A model generated the notes under the pieces. The model had not been told where the DNA came from and ran no database searches. It was given only the letters and a program-made list of their open reading frames with translations. The position numbers and the translations under genes were made by a program. Below, piece after piece: positions 1 through 10,060 of a stretch of 64,000 nucleotides of DNA. Position 1 is the stretch's first letter. Each line of letters begins with the position of its first letter. Origin of the DNA: Dermacentor variabilis (lineage: Eukaryota > Arthropoda > Arachnida > Ixodida > Ixodidae); NCBI RefSeq assembly GCF_050947875.1, contig NC_134570.1, positions 244,892,584-244,956,583 of the forward strand, in the 5' to 3' direction.

Positions 1-1073
1 CTCTGCCAGAAGCAGCATGTGCATGCAGAACTTGTAGTTTGGCAGAAAACAACGTCCGCGTCTGATAAAAGATGCATATGCATGCTCAACAAGCGGTTTG
101 GCACAAATCCATGCGCGGGTGGTAAAAAAGCAGCATGGGCGTACTTATCACGTCGTTTGGCAGAAATCCACGTTTGCGCTCTGCCAAAAGCAGCATGTGC
201 ATGCATAACTCGTGGTTTCGCAGAAAACAACGTCCGCGTCTGCCAAAAGATGCATGTGCATACTCAACAAGTGGTTTGGCACAAATCCATGCGCGGGTGC
301 CAAAAAGAGCAGCATGGGCGTGCTTAGCACGTCGTTTGGCAGAAATCCACGTGCGAGCTCTGCCAAAAGCAGCTGGTGCATGCATAACTTGTGGTTTTGC
401 AGAAAACAACGTCCGCGTCTACCAAAAGGTGCATGTGCATGTTCAACAAATCGTTTGGCACAAATCCGTGCGCGGGTGCTAAAAAGAGCAGCATGGGCGT
501 GCTTAGGACGTCGTTTGGCAGAAATCCACGTGCGCGCTCTGCCAAAAGCAGCATGTGCATGCACAACTTGTGGTTTGGCAGAAAACAACGTCCGCGTCTG
601 CCAAAACATGCATATGCATGCTTAACAAGTGGTTTGGCACAAATCCGTGTGCGGGTGCTAAAAAGAACAGCATGGGCGTGCTTAGCTCGTCGTTTGGCAG
701 AAATCCACGTGCGCGCTCTCCCAAAAGCAGCACGTGCGTGCATAACTTGTGGTTTTGCAGAAAACAACGTCCGCGTCTACCAAAAGATGCATGTGCATGC
801 TTAACAAATGGTTTGACACAAATCCCTGCTGGGGTGCTAAAAGAAGCAGCGTGGGCGTGCTTAGCACGTCGTTTGGCAGAAATCCAAGTGCGCGTTCTGC
901 CAAAAGCAGCATGTGCATGCATAACTTGTGGTTTGGAAGAAAACAACGTCCGCGTCTGCCAAAACATACATATGCATCCTTAATAAGTGGTTTGGCACAA
1001 ATCCATGTGCGGGTGCTAAAAAGAGCAGCATGGGCGTGCTTAGCACGTCGTTTGGCAGAAACCCACGTGCGCG
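1..1073. repeat. 6-monomer HOR, copy 1 (left end open)
   Basis: Bases 1 to about 740 reappear at 1,074 to about 1,810, an offset of 1,073 bp or six monomers less one base. The copies differ at few positions, for example CGTCCGCGTCTGATAAAAG near 53-70 against CGTCAGCGTCTGACAAAAG near 1,126-1,143. The unit has a private signature, GCAGAACTTGTAGTTTGG, that marks its start. Because the window begins inside this repeat, further copies may lie upstream. Confidence 0.85.
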
Positions 1074-1810
1074 CTCTGCCAGAAGCAGCATGTGCATGCA
1101 GAACTTGTAGTTTGGCAGAAAACAACGTCAGCGTCTGACAAAAGATGCATATGCATGCTCAACAAGCGGTTTGGCACAAATCCATGCGCGGGTGGTAAAA
1201 AAGCAGCATGGGCGTACTTATCACGTCGTTTGGCAGAAATCCACGTTTGCGCTCTGCCAAAAGCAGCATGTGCATGCATAACTCGTGGTTTCGCAGAAAA
1301 CAACGTCCGCGTCTGCCAAAAGATGCATGTGCATACTCAACAAGTGGTTTGGCACAAATCCATGCGCGGGTGCCAAAAAGAGCAGCATGGGCGTGCTTAG
1401 CACGTCGTTTGGCAGAAATCCACGTGCGAGCTCTGCCAAAAGCAGCTGGTGCATGCATAACTTGTGGTTTTGCAGAAAACAACGTCCGCGTCTACCAAAA
1501 GGTGCATGTGCATGTTCAACAAGTCGTTTGGCACAAATCCGTGCGCGGGTGCTAAAAAGAGCAGCATGGGCGTGCTTAGGACGTCGTTTGGCAGAAATCC
1601 ACGTGCGCGCTCTGCCAAAAGCAGCATGTGCATGCACAACTTGTGGTTTGGCAGAAAACAACGTCCGCGTCTGCCAAAACATGCATATGCATGGTTAACA
1701 AGTGGTTTGGCACAAATCCGTGTGCGGGTGCTAAAAAGAACAGCATGGGCGTGCTTAGCTCGTCGTTTGGCAGAAATCCACGTGCGCGCTCTCCCAAAAG
1801 CAGCACGTGC
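1074..1810. repeat. 6-monomer HOR, copy 2 (partial)
   Basis: Near-identical to 1-737. Similarity drops after about 1,810, where this copy changes to a form with CTTGTTGTTTTGCAG and then TTTTGACAAAAATCC; the first copy has CTTGTGGTTTTGCAG and GTTTGACACAAATCC there. The second form is shared with about 6.1 kb and 36.6 kb, so the right part of this copy was replaced by sequence of another lineage. Confidence 0.8.
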
Positions 1811-3780
1811 GTGCATAACTTGTTGTTTTGCAGAAAACAACGTCCGCATCTACCAAAAGACGTATGTGCATGCTTAACAATTGTTTTGACAAAAATCCAT
1901 GCTGGGGTGCTAAAGAAAAGCAGCGTGGGCGTGCTTAGCACGTCGTTTGGCAGACATCCAAGTGCGCGCTCTGCCAAAAGCAGCATGTGCTTGCATATCT
2001 TGTGGTTTTGCAGAAAACAACGTCCGCGTCTACCAAAAGATGCATCTGCATGCTTAACAAGTATTTTGGCACAAATCCATGCGTGGGTGGTAAGAACAGC
2101 AGCATAGGCGTACTTAGCACGTGGTTTGGCAGAAATCTACGTGCGCGCTCTGCCAAAAGCAGCATGTGCATGCATAACTTGTGGTTTCGCAGAAAACAAC
2201 GTCCGCGTCTGCCAAAACATGCATATGCATGTTTAAGAAGTGGTTTGCCACAAATCCATGTGCGGGTGCTAAAAAGAGCAGCATGGGCGTGCTTAGAACG
2301 TTGTTTGAAAGAAATCCACGCGCGCGCTCTGCCAAAAGCAGAATGTGCATGCATAACTTGTGGTTTTGCATAAAACAACGTCCGCGTCTACGAAAAGATG
2401 CATGTGCATGCTCAACAAGTGATTTGGGACAAATACATGCGCGGGTGCAAAAAAGAGCAATATGGGCGTGCTTAGCACGTCGTTTGGCAGAAATCCACGT
2501 GCGCGCTCTGCCAAAAGCAGCATGTGCATGGGTAACTTGTGGTTTGGCAGAAAAAAACGTCCGCCTCTGCCAAAACATGCATATGCATCCTTAACAAGTG
2601 GTTTGGCACAAATCTATGTGCGGGTGCTAAAAGAACCGCTTGGGCGTGCTTAGCACGTCGTTTGGCAGAAATCTACGTGCGAGCTCTGCCAAAAGCAGCA
2701 TGTGCATGCATAACTTGTGGTTCTGCAGAAAACAACGTCCGCGTCTACCAAAAGATGCATGTGCATGGTCAACAAGTGTTTGGCACAAATCCATGCGCGG
2801 ATGCTAAAAAGAGCAGCATGGGCGTGCTTAGCACGTCGTTTGGCAGAAATCCACGTGCACGGTCTGCGAAAAGCACCATGTGCATGCATAACTTGTGGTT
2901 TTGCAGAAAACAACGTCCGCGTCTACCAAAAGATGCATGTGCATGCTTAACAAGTGGTTTGGCAGAAATCCATGCGCGGGTGGTAAAAACAGCAGCATAG
3001 GCGTGCTTAGCACGTCGTTTGGCAGAAATCCACGTGCGCGCTCTACCAAAAGCAGCTTGTGCATGCATAACTTGTGGTTTCGCAGAACACAACGTCCGCG
3101 TCTACCAAAACCATGTGCATGCATGTGCATGCTCAACAAATGGTTTGACACAAATCCATGCTGGGGTGCTAAAAAGAGCAACCTGGGCGTGCTTAGCACG
3201 TCGTTTGGCAATAATCCAAGAGCGTGCTGTGCCAAAAGCAGCATGTGCATGCATAACTTGTGGTTTCGCAGAACACAACGTCCGCGTCTGCCAAAACATG
3301 CATGTGCATGATTGAGAAGTGGTTTGGCACAAATCCATGCGCGGGTGCTAAAAAGAGCAGCATGGGCGTGCTTAGCACGTCGTTTGGCAGAAATCCACCT
3401 GCGCGCTCTGCCAGAAAGCTGCATGTGCATACATAACTTGTGGTTTTGCAGAAAAACACATCCGCGTCTACCAAAAGATGCATCTGCATGCTTAACAAGT
3501 GGTTTCGCACAAATCCATGTGCGGGTGCTAAAAAGAGCAGCATGGGCGTGCTTAGCACGTCGTTTGGCAGAAATGCACGTGCGCGCTCTGCCAAAAGCAG
3601 GACGTGCATGCATAACTTTTGGTTTGGCATAAAACAACGTCCACGTCTGCCAGAAGATGGATGTGCATGCTCAACAAGTGGTTGCGCACAAATCCATGCG
3701 CGGGTGCTAAAAAGAGCAGCATGGGCGTGCTTAGGACGTCGTTTGGCAGAAATCCACGTGCACGCTCTGCCAAAAGCCGC
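1150..3780. repeat. Long block I, copy 1 (about 15 monomers)
   Basis: This stretch matches 5,450-8,620 in monomer order and in private variants. The offset is about 4,300 bp up to position 2,594 and about 4,838 bp after position 2,717. Shared markers include CTTGCATATCTTGTGG near 1,991, the AACGTTGTTTGAAAG subunit near 2,308, the CCATGTGCATGC expansion near 3,111 and GCATGATTGAGAAG near 3,307. Copy 1 also has a private 2-bp deletion, AAGTGTTTGGC, near 2,774. Confidence 0.8.
3112..3132 (+). repeat. Local expansion of the alternating CATGTGCATG box
   Basis: The usual B box is extended here into 21 consecutive alternating pyrimidine and purine bases, by insertion of about 10 bp of the same motif. 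The same enlarged box, with one A that breaks the alternation, occurs at about 7,950-7,970 in the duplicate block. The expansion therefore predates the block I duplication. Confidence 0.8.
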
Positions 3781-4310
3781 ATGTGCATGCACAACTTGTG
3801 GTTTGGCAGAAAACAACGTCCGCGTCTGCCAAAATATGCATATGCATGCTTAACAAGTGGTTTGGCACAAATCCATGTGCGGGTGCTAAAAGAAGAGCAT
3901 GGGCGTGCTTAGCACGTCGTTTGGCAGAAATCTACGTGCGAGCTCTGCCAAAAGCAGCATTGCATGCATAACTTGTGGTTTTGCAGAAAACAACGTCCGC
4001 GTCTACCAAAAGATGCATGTGCATGCTCAACAAGTGGTTTGGCACAAATACATGCGCGGATGCTAAAAAGAGCAGCATGGGCGTGCTTAGCACGTCCTTT
4101 GGCAGAAATCCACGTGCGCGGTCTGCGAAAAGCACCATGTGCATTCATAACTTGTGGTTTTGCAGAAAACAACGTCCGCGTCTACCAAAAGATGCATGTG
4201 CATGCTCAACAAGTGGTTTGGCACAAATCCATGCGCGGATGCTAAAAACAGCAGCATAGGCGTGCTTAGCACGTCGTTTGGCAGAAATCCACGTGCGCGC
4301 TCTGCCAAAA

Positions 4311-4369
4311 GCAGCATGTGCATGCATAACTTGTGGTTTCGCAGAACGCAACGTCCGCGTCTACCAAAA
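4311..4369 (+). repeat. Subunit A of the monomer (59 bp)
   Basis: First of three diverged copies of a unit of about 60 bp. It carries the box GCATGTGCATGCATAAC, then CTTGTGGTTTCGCAG, then ACGTCCGCGTCTACCAAAA. A is the most variable subunit across the array. Its central box occurs as GTTTTGCAG, GTTTCGCAG, GTTTGGCAG or GTTTGGAAG, and its end as CTACCAAAAG or CTGCCAAAAC; these alternatives track with copy lineage. In this copy the inverted repeat TTTCGCAG (4337-4344) against CTACCAAA (4361-4368) has two mismatched positions; other A copies have it perfect. Confidence 0.85.
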
Positions 4370-4427
4370 GATGCATGTGCATGCTCAACAAATGGTTTGG
4401 CACAAATCCATGCGCGGGTGCTAAAAA
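4370..4427 (+). repeat. Subunit B of the monomer (58 bp)
   Basis: Second diverged copy of the 60-bp unit. It reads GATGCATGTGCATGCTCAAC, then a GTTTGGCAC box, then AAATCCATGCGCGGGTGCTAAAAA. A frequent alternative form has GTTTGACAC with ATGCTGGGGTGC and a longer A-run. The inverted repeat is TTTGGCAC (4396-4403) against GTGCTAAA (4418-4425), with one non-complementary position and a 14-nt loop. The CTTAAC or CTCAAC element in B supplies one of the recurring stop codons that end the spurious open frames. Confidence 0.85.
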
Positions 4428-4489
4428 GAGCAGCATGGGCGTGCTTAGGACGTCGTTTGGCAGAAATCTACGTGCGCGCTCTGCCAAAC
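4428..4489 (+). repeat. Subunit C of the monomer (62 bp)
   Basis: Third diverged copy of the 60-bp unit: GAGCAGCATGGGCGTGCTTA, then CGTCGTTTGGCAG, then a tract usually reading CCACGTGCGCGCTCTGCC, then an A-run. C is the most CpG-dense part. Common alternatives include CTTAGGACGTCG, CTTAGCTCGTCG with CTCCCAAAAG, CTTAGAACGTTG with GTTTGAAAG, and CGCGGTCTGCGAAAAG. Each marks a lineage of monomers with a regular place in the higher-order repeats. Confidence 0.85.
4456..4488 (+). repeat. Inverted repeat (dyad) in subunit C
   Basis: TTTGGCAG at 4456-4463 is the exact reverse complement of CTGCCAAA at 4481-4488, separated by 17 bases that include the alternating CGTGCGCGC tract. In most other C subunits this loop also contains CACGTG. 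The 8-bp arms recur in most C subunits of the array, so a potential stem-loop or symmetric protein site is present about once per 179 bp. Whether it extrudes or binds anything cannot be told from sequence. Confidence 0.8.
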
Positions 4490-4515
4490 GCAGCATGTGC
4501 ATGCACAACTTGTGG

Positions 4516-4547
4516 TTTGGCAGAAAACAACGTCCGCGTCTGCCAAA
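4516..4547 (+). repeat. Perfect inverted repeat in an A subunit variant
   Basis: In A subunits of the GTTTGGCAG type, TTTGGCAG (4516-4523) pairs exactly with CTGCCAAA (4540-4547) across a 16-base loop. This is the same dyad as in subunit C at nearly the same spacing, which supports common descent of A and C from one 60-bp unit. Confidence 0.8.
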
Positions 4548-4549
4548 AC

Positions 4550-4561
4550 ATGCATATGCAT
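4550..4561 (+). repeat. 12-bp perfect palindrome at an A/B junction
   Basis: ATGCATATGCAT is its own reverse complement. It occurs in many monomers, always in the form that ends subunit A with CTGCCAAAAC or a close relative. The alternative form, ATGCATGTGCAT, follows A subunits ending CTACCAAAAG and is not a perfect palindrome. Confidence 0.85.
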
Positions 4562-5449
4562 GCTTAACAAGTGGTTTGGCACAAATCCATGCGCGGGTGC
4601 TAAGAAGAGCAGTATGGGCGTGCTTAGCACGTCGTTTGGCAGAAATCCACGTGCGCGCTCTGCCAAAAGCAGCATGTGCATGCGTAACTTGTGGTTTGGC
4701 AGAAAAAAACGTCCGCGTCTGCCAAAACATGCATATGCATCGTTAAGAAGTGGTTTTGCACTAATCCATGTGCGGGTGCTAAAAAGAGCAGCATGGGCGC
4801 GCTTAGGACGTCGTTTGGCAGAAATCCAAGTGCGCGCTCTGCCATAAGCAGCATGTGCATTCATAACTTGTGGTTTGGAAGAAAACAACGTCCGCGTCTG
4901 CCAAAACATGCATATGCATCCTTAAGAAGTGGTTTCGCACGAATCCATGCGCGGGTGCTTAAAATAGCAGCATGGGCATGCTTAGCACGACGTTTGGCAT
5001 AAATCCACGTGCGCGCTCTGCAAAAAGCAGCATCTGCATGCATAACTTGTGGTTTTGCAGAAAACAACGTCCGCGTCCACCGAAATATGCATGTGCATGC
5101 TTAACAACTGGTTTGGCACAAATCCATGCGCGGGTTCTAGAAAGAGCAGCATGGGCGTGCTTAGCACGTCGTTTGGCAGAAATCTACGTGCGCGCTCTCC
5201 CAAAAGCAGCACGTGCGTGCATAACTTGTGGTTTTGCAGAAAACAACGTCCGCGTTTACTAAAATATGCATGTGCATGCTTAACAAATGGTTTGACACAA
5301 ATCCATGCTGGGGTGCTAAAAAAAGCAGCATGGGCGTGCTTAGCACGTCGTTTGGCAGAAATCCACGTGCGCGCTCTGCCAAAAGCAGCATGTGCATGCA
5401 TAACTTGTGGTTTTGCAGAAAACAACGTCCGCGTCTACCAAAAGATGCA

Positions 5450-8400
5450 TGTGCATGCTCAACAAGTGGTTTGGCACAAATCCATGCGCGGGTGGTAAAA
5501 AAACAGCATGGGCGTACTTATCACGTCGTTTGGCAGAAATCCACGTTTGCGCTCTGCCAAAAGCAGCATGTGCATGCATAACTCGTGGTTTCGCAGAAAA
5601 CAACGTCCGCGTCTGCCAAAAGATGCATGTGCATACTCAACAAGTGGTTTGGCACAAATCCATGCGCGGGTGCTAAAAAGAGCAGCATGGGCGTGCTTAG
5701 CACGTCGTTTGGGAGAAATCCACGTGCGAGCTCTGCCAAAAGCAGCATGTGCATGCATAACTTGTGGTTTTGCAGAAAACAACGTCCGCGTCTACCAAAA
5801 GGTGCATGTGCATGCTCAACAAGTCGTTTGGCACAAATCCATGCGCGGGTGCTAAAAAGAGCAGCATGGGCGTGCTTAGGACGTCGTTTGGCAGAAATCC
5901 ACGTGCGCGCTCTGCCAAAAGCAGCATGTGCATGAACAACTTGTGGTTTGGCAGAAAACAACGCCCGCGTCTGCGAAAACATGCATATGCATGCTTAACA
6001 AGTGGTTTGGCACAAATCTGTGTGCGGGTGCTAAAAAGAACAGCATGGGCGTGCTTAGCTCGTCGTTTGGCAGAAATCCACGTGCGCGCTCTCCCAAAAG
6101 CAGCACGTGCGTGCATAACTTGTTGTTTTGCAGAAAACAACGTCCGCGTCTACCAAAAGATGTATGTGCATGCTTAACAAATGTTTTGACAAAAATCCAT
6201 GCTGGGGTGGTAAAAAAAGCAACGTGGGCGTGCTTAGCACGTCGTTTGGCAGACATCCAAGTGCGCGCTCTGCCAAAAGCAGCATGTGCTTGCATATCTT
6301 GTGGTTTTGCAGAAAACAACGTCCGCGTCTACCAAAAGATGCATCTGCATGCTTAACAAGTATTTTGGCACAAATCCATGCGCGGGTGGAAAGAACAGCA
6401 GCATAGGCGTACTTAGCACGTCGTTTGGCAGAAATTCACGTGCGCACTCTGCCAAAAGCAGCATGTGCATGCATAACTTGTGGTTTCGCAGAAAACAACG
6501 TCCGCGTCTGCCAAAACATGCATATGCATGTTTAAGAAGTGGTTTGCCACAAATCCATGTGCGGGTGCTAAAAAGAGCAGCATGGGCGTGCTTAGAACGT
6601 TGTTTGAAAGAAATCCACGCGCGCGCTCTGCCAAAAGCAGAATGTGCATGCATAACTTGTGGTTTTGCATAAGACAATGTCCGCGTCTACGAAAGGATGC
6701 ATGTGCATGCTCAACAAGTGGTTTGGGACAAATCCATGCGCGGGTGCTAAAAAGAGCAATATGGGCGTGCTTAGCACGTCGTTTGGCAGAAATCCACGTG
6801 CGCGCTCTGCCAAAAGCAGCATGTGCATGGGTAACTTGTGGTTTGGCAGAAAAAAACGTCCGCGTCTGCCAAAACATGCATATGCATGCTTAACAAGTGG
6901 TTTGGCACAAATCCATGTGCGGGTGCTAAAAAGAACAGCTTGGGCGTGCTTAGCACGTCGTTTGGCAGAAATCTACGTGCGAGCTCTGCCAAAAGCAGCA
7001 TGTGCATGCATAACTTGTGGTTTTGCAGAAAACAACGTCCGCGTCTGCCAAAACATGCATATGCATCCTTAACAAGTGGTCTGGCACAAATCCATGTGCG
7101 GGTGCTAAAAAGAACAGCATGGGCGTGCTTAGCACGTCGTTTGGCAGAAATGCACGTGCGCGCTCTGCCAAAAGCAGGACGTGCATGCATATCTTGTGGT
7201 TTGGCAGAAAACAACGTCCACGTCTGCCAAAAGATGGATGTGCATGCTCAACAAGTGGTTTGGCACAAATCCATGCGCGGGTGCTAAAAAGAGCAGCATG
7301 GGCGTGCTTAGGACGTCGTTTGGCAGAAATCCACGTGCGCACTCTGCCAAAAGCAGCTTGTGCATGCACAACTTGTGGTTTGGCAGAAAACAACGTCCGC
7401 GTCTGCCACAACATGCATACGCATGCTTAACAAGTGGTTTGGCACAAATCCATGTGCGGGTGCTAAAAAGAACAGCTTGGGCGTGCTTAGCACGTCGTTT
7501 GGCAGAAATCTACGTGCGAGCTCTGCCAAAAGCAGCATGTGCATGCATAACTTGTGGTTTTGCAGAAAAATACGTCCGCGTCTACCAAAAGATGCATGTG
7601 CATGGTCAACAAGTGGTTTGGCACAAATCCATGTGCGGATGCTAAAAAGAGCAGCATGGGCGTGCTTAGCACGTCGTTTGGCAGAAATCCACGTGCACGG
7701 TCTGCGAAAAGCACCATGTGCATGCATAACTTGTGGTTTTGCAGAAAACAACGTCCGCGTCTACCAAAAGATGCATGTGCATGCTTAACAAGTGGTTTGG
7801 TAGAAATCCATGCGCGGGTGGTAAAAACAGCAGCATAGGCGTGCTTAGCACGTCGTTTGGCAGAAATCCACGTGCGCGCTCTGCCAAAAGCAGCTTGTGC
7901 ATGCATAACTTGTGGTTTCGCAGAACACAACGTCCGCGTCTACCAAAAGCATGTGCATGCATGTGAATGCTGAACAAATGGTTTGACACAAATCCATGCT
8001 GGGGTGCTAAAAAGAGCAGCGTGGGCGTGCTTAGCACGTCGTTTGGCAATAATCCAAGAGCGCGCTCTGCCAAAAGCAGCATGTGCATGCATAACTTGTG
8101 GTTTCGCAGAACACAACGTCCGCGTCTGCCAAAACATGCATGTGCATGATTGAGAAGTGGTTTGGCACAAATCCATGCGCGGGTGCTAAAAAGAGCAGCA
8201 TGGGCGTGCGTAGCACGTCGTTTGGCAGAAATCCACGTGCGCGCTCTGCCAGAAAGCTGCATGTGCATACATAACTTGTGGTTTTGCAGAAAACAACATC
8301 CGCGTCTACCAAAAGATGCATCTGCATGCTTAACAAGTGGTTTCGCACAAATCCATGTGCGGGTGCTAAAAAGAGCAGCATGGGCGTGCTTAGCACGTCG

Positions 8401-8620
8401 TTTGGCAGAAATGCACGTGCGCGCTCTGCCAAAAGCAGGACGTGCATGCATAACTTTTGGTTTGGCATGAAACAACGTCCACGTCTGCCAAAAGATGGAT
8501 GTGCATGCTCAACAAGTGGATTCGCACAAATCCATGCGCGGGTGCTAAAAAGAGCAGCATGGGCGTGCTTAGGACGTCGTTTGGCAGAAATCCACGTGCG
8601 CGCTCTTCCAAAAGCAGCAT
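5450..8620. repeat. Long block I, copy 2 (about 18 monomers)
   Basis: Second copy of the block at 1,150-3,780. It is longer by 538 bp, three monomers plus one base. The extra segment lies at roughly 6,890-7,430 and begins and ends in the same AACAGCTTGGGCG monomer type, as expected for duplication by unequal exchange between neighbouring similar monomers. The left part also resembles 35.46-35.93 kb and 36.5-37.1 kb. Confidence 0.8.
6890..7430. repeat. Three extra monomers in block I copy 2
   Basis: The offset between the two block I copies increases by 538 bp across this interval. Monomers of the AAGAACAGCTTGGGCGTGC type occur at both edges (near 6,928 and 7,469), so the exact breakpoints cannot be fixed by eye. 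In-register gain of whole monomers is the usual outcome of unequal crossing-over or replication slippage in satellites. Confidence 0.7.
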
Positions 8621-9479
8621 GTGCATGCGTAACTTGTGGTTTGGCAGAAAAAAACGTCCGCGTCTGCCAAAACATGCATATGCATCCTTAAGAAGTGGTT
8701 TGGCACTAATCCATGTGCGGGTGCTAAAAAGAGCAGCATGGGTGCGCTTAGCACGTCGTTTGGCAGAAATCCAAGTGCGCGCTCTGCCATGAGCAGCATG
8801 TGCATTCATAACTTGTGGTTTGGAAGAAAACAACGTCCGCGTCTGCCAAAACATGCATATGCATCCTTAAGAAGTGGTTTCGCACGAGTCCATGCGCGGG
8901 TGCTAAAAAGAGCAGCATGGGCATGCTTAGCATGTCGTTTGGCAGAAATCCACGTGCGCGCTCTGCAAAAAGCAGCATGTGCATGCACAACTTGTGGTTT
9001 TGCAGAAAACAACGTCCGCGTCTACCAAAAGATGCATGTGCATGCTCAACAAGTGGTTTGGCACAAATCCATGCGCGGGTGGTAAAAAAGAGCAGCATGG
9101 GCGTGCTTAGGACGTCGTTTGGCAGAAATCCACGTGCGCGCTCTGCCAAAAGCAGCATGTGCATGAACAACTTGTGGTTTGGCAGAAAACAACGTCCGCG
9201 TCTGCCAAAACATGCATATGCATGCTTAACAAGTGGTTTGGCACAAATCCGTGTGCGGGTGCTAAAAAGAACAGCATGGGCGTGCTTAGCTCGTCGTTTG
9301 GCAGAAATCCACGTGCGCGCTCTCCCAAAAGCAGTACGTGCGTGCATAACTTGTGGTTTTGCAGAAAAAAACGTCCGCGTCTACTAAAATATGCATGTGC
9401 ATGCTTAACAAATGGTTTGACACAAATCCATGCTGGGGTGTTAAAAAATGCAGCGTGGGCGTGCTTAGCACGTCGTTTG

Positions 9480-10060
9480 GCAGAAATTCACGTGCGCGGG
9501 CTGTGAAAAGCACCATGCGCATGCATAACTTGTGGTTTTGCAGAAAACCACGTCCGCGTCTAGCAAAAGATGCATGTGCATGCTTAACAAGTGGTTTGGC
9601 ACAAATCCATGCGCGGGTGGTAAAAACAGAAGCATAGGCGTGCTTAGCACGTCGTTTGGCAGAAATCCACGTGCGCGGTCTGCGAAAAGCACCATGTGCA
9701 TGCATAACTTGTGGTTTTGCATAAAACAACGTACGCGTCTACCAAAAGATGCATGTGCATGCTCAACAAGTGGTGTGGCACAAATCCATGCGCGGGTGCT
9801 AAAAACAGCAGCATGGGCGTGCTTAGGACGTCGCTTGGCAGAAATCTACGTGCGCGCTCTGCCAAAAGCAGCATGTGCATGCGTAACTTGTGGTTTGGAA
9901 GAAAACAACGTCCGCGTCTACCAAAACATGCATATGCATCCTTAAGAAGTGGTTTGGCACAAATCCATGCGCGGGTGCTAGAAAGAGCAGCATGGGCGTG
10001 CTTAGCACGTCGTTTGGCAGAAATCTACGTGCGCGCTCTCCCAAAAGCAGCACGTGCGTG
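9480..10060. repeat. 7-monomer HOR, copy 1
   Basis: Matches 10,733-11,313 at an offset of 1,253 bp. Private shared features are the GGGCTGTGAAAAGC end of a C subunit, the CATAAAACAACGTACGCG A subunit and the GTGGTGTGGCACAAATCC B subunit. Downstream the first copy has CATACCTTGCGG where the second has CATAACTTGTGG. Confidence 0.75.

Larger units (their letters stand above)
4311..4489 (+). repeat. Reference 179-bp monomer (subunits A, B, C)
   Basis: Chosen as a representative full-length copy, exactly 179 bp long. It starts at GCAGCATGTGCATGCATAAC and ends just before the next GCAGCATGTGCATGC. It divides into three related parts of 59, 58 and 62 bp, each beginning with a GCATGYGCATGC-like or GCATGGGCGTGC box, followed by a GTTTNGCA box about 20-25 bp later, then a CpG-rich stretch and a closing CCAAAA or CTAAAA run. 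Most copies in the window differ from this one by substitutions and single-base indels. Because 179 leaves a remainder of 2 when divided by 3, the reading phase shifts at every monomer, which argues against a coding role. Confidence 0.93.
4150..5430. repeat. Segment related to the later 5-kb super-unit
   Basis: Monomer order and variants here follow those at about 15.6-16.5 kb and, more continuously, 26.0-27.1 kb. Markers are CGCAGAACGCAACG near 4,340, GAGCAGTATGGGCG near 4,608, AGAAAAAAACGTCC near 4,700 and TTCTAGAAAGAGC near 5,135. The offset to the 26-kb copy is 21,841 bp, about 122 monomers. This ties the left part of the window to the triplicated super-unit. Confidence 0.7.

Noticed and set aside
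800..840. Bacterial promoter (TTGACA in the GTTTGACACAAATCC form of subunit B)
   Set aside because: The -10 position, 17 bases on, reads GCTAAA, a poor match, and the element is one of many satellite copies in a window with no prokaryotic genes.
4456..4488. Nuclear factor I site (TTGGC N5 GCCAA)
   Set aside because: Half-sites TTGGC and GCCAA are present, but about 21 bases apart, not 5. At most they are isolated half-sites.
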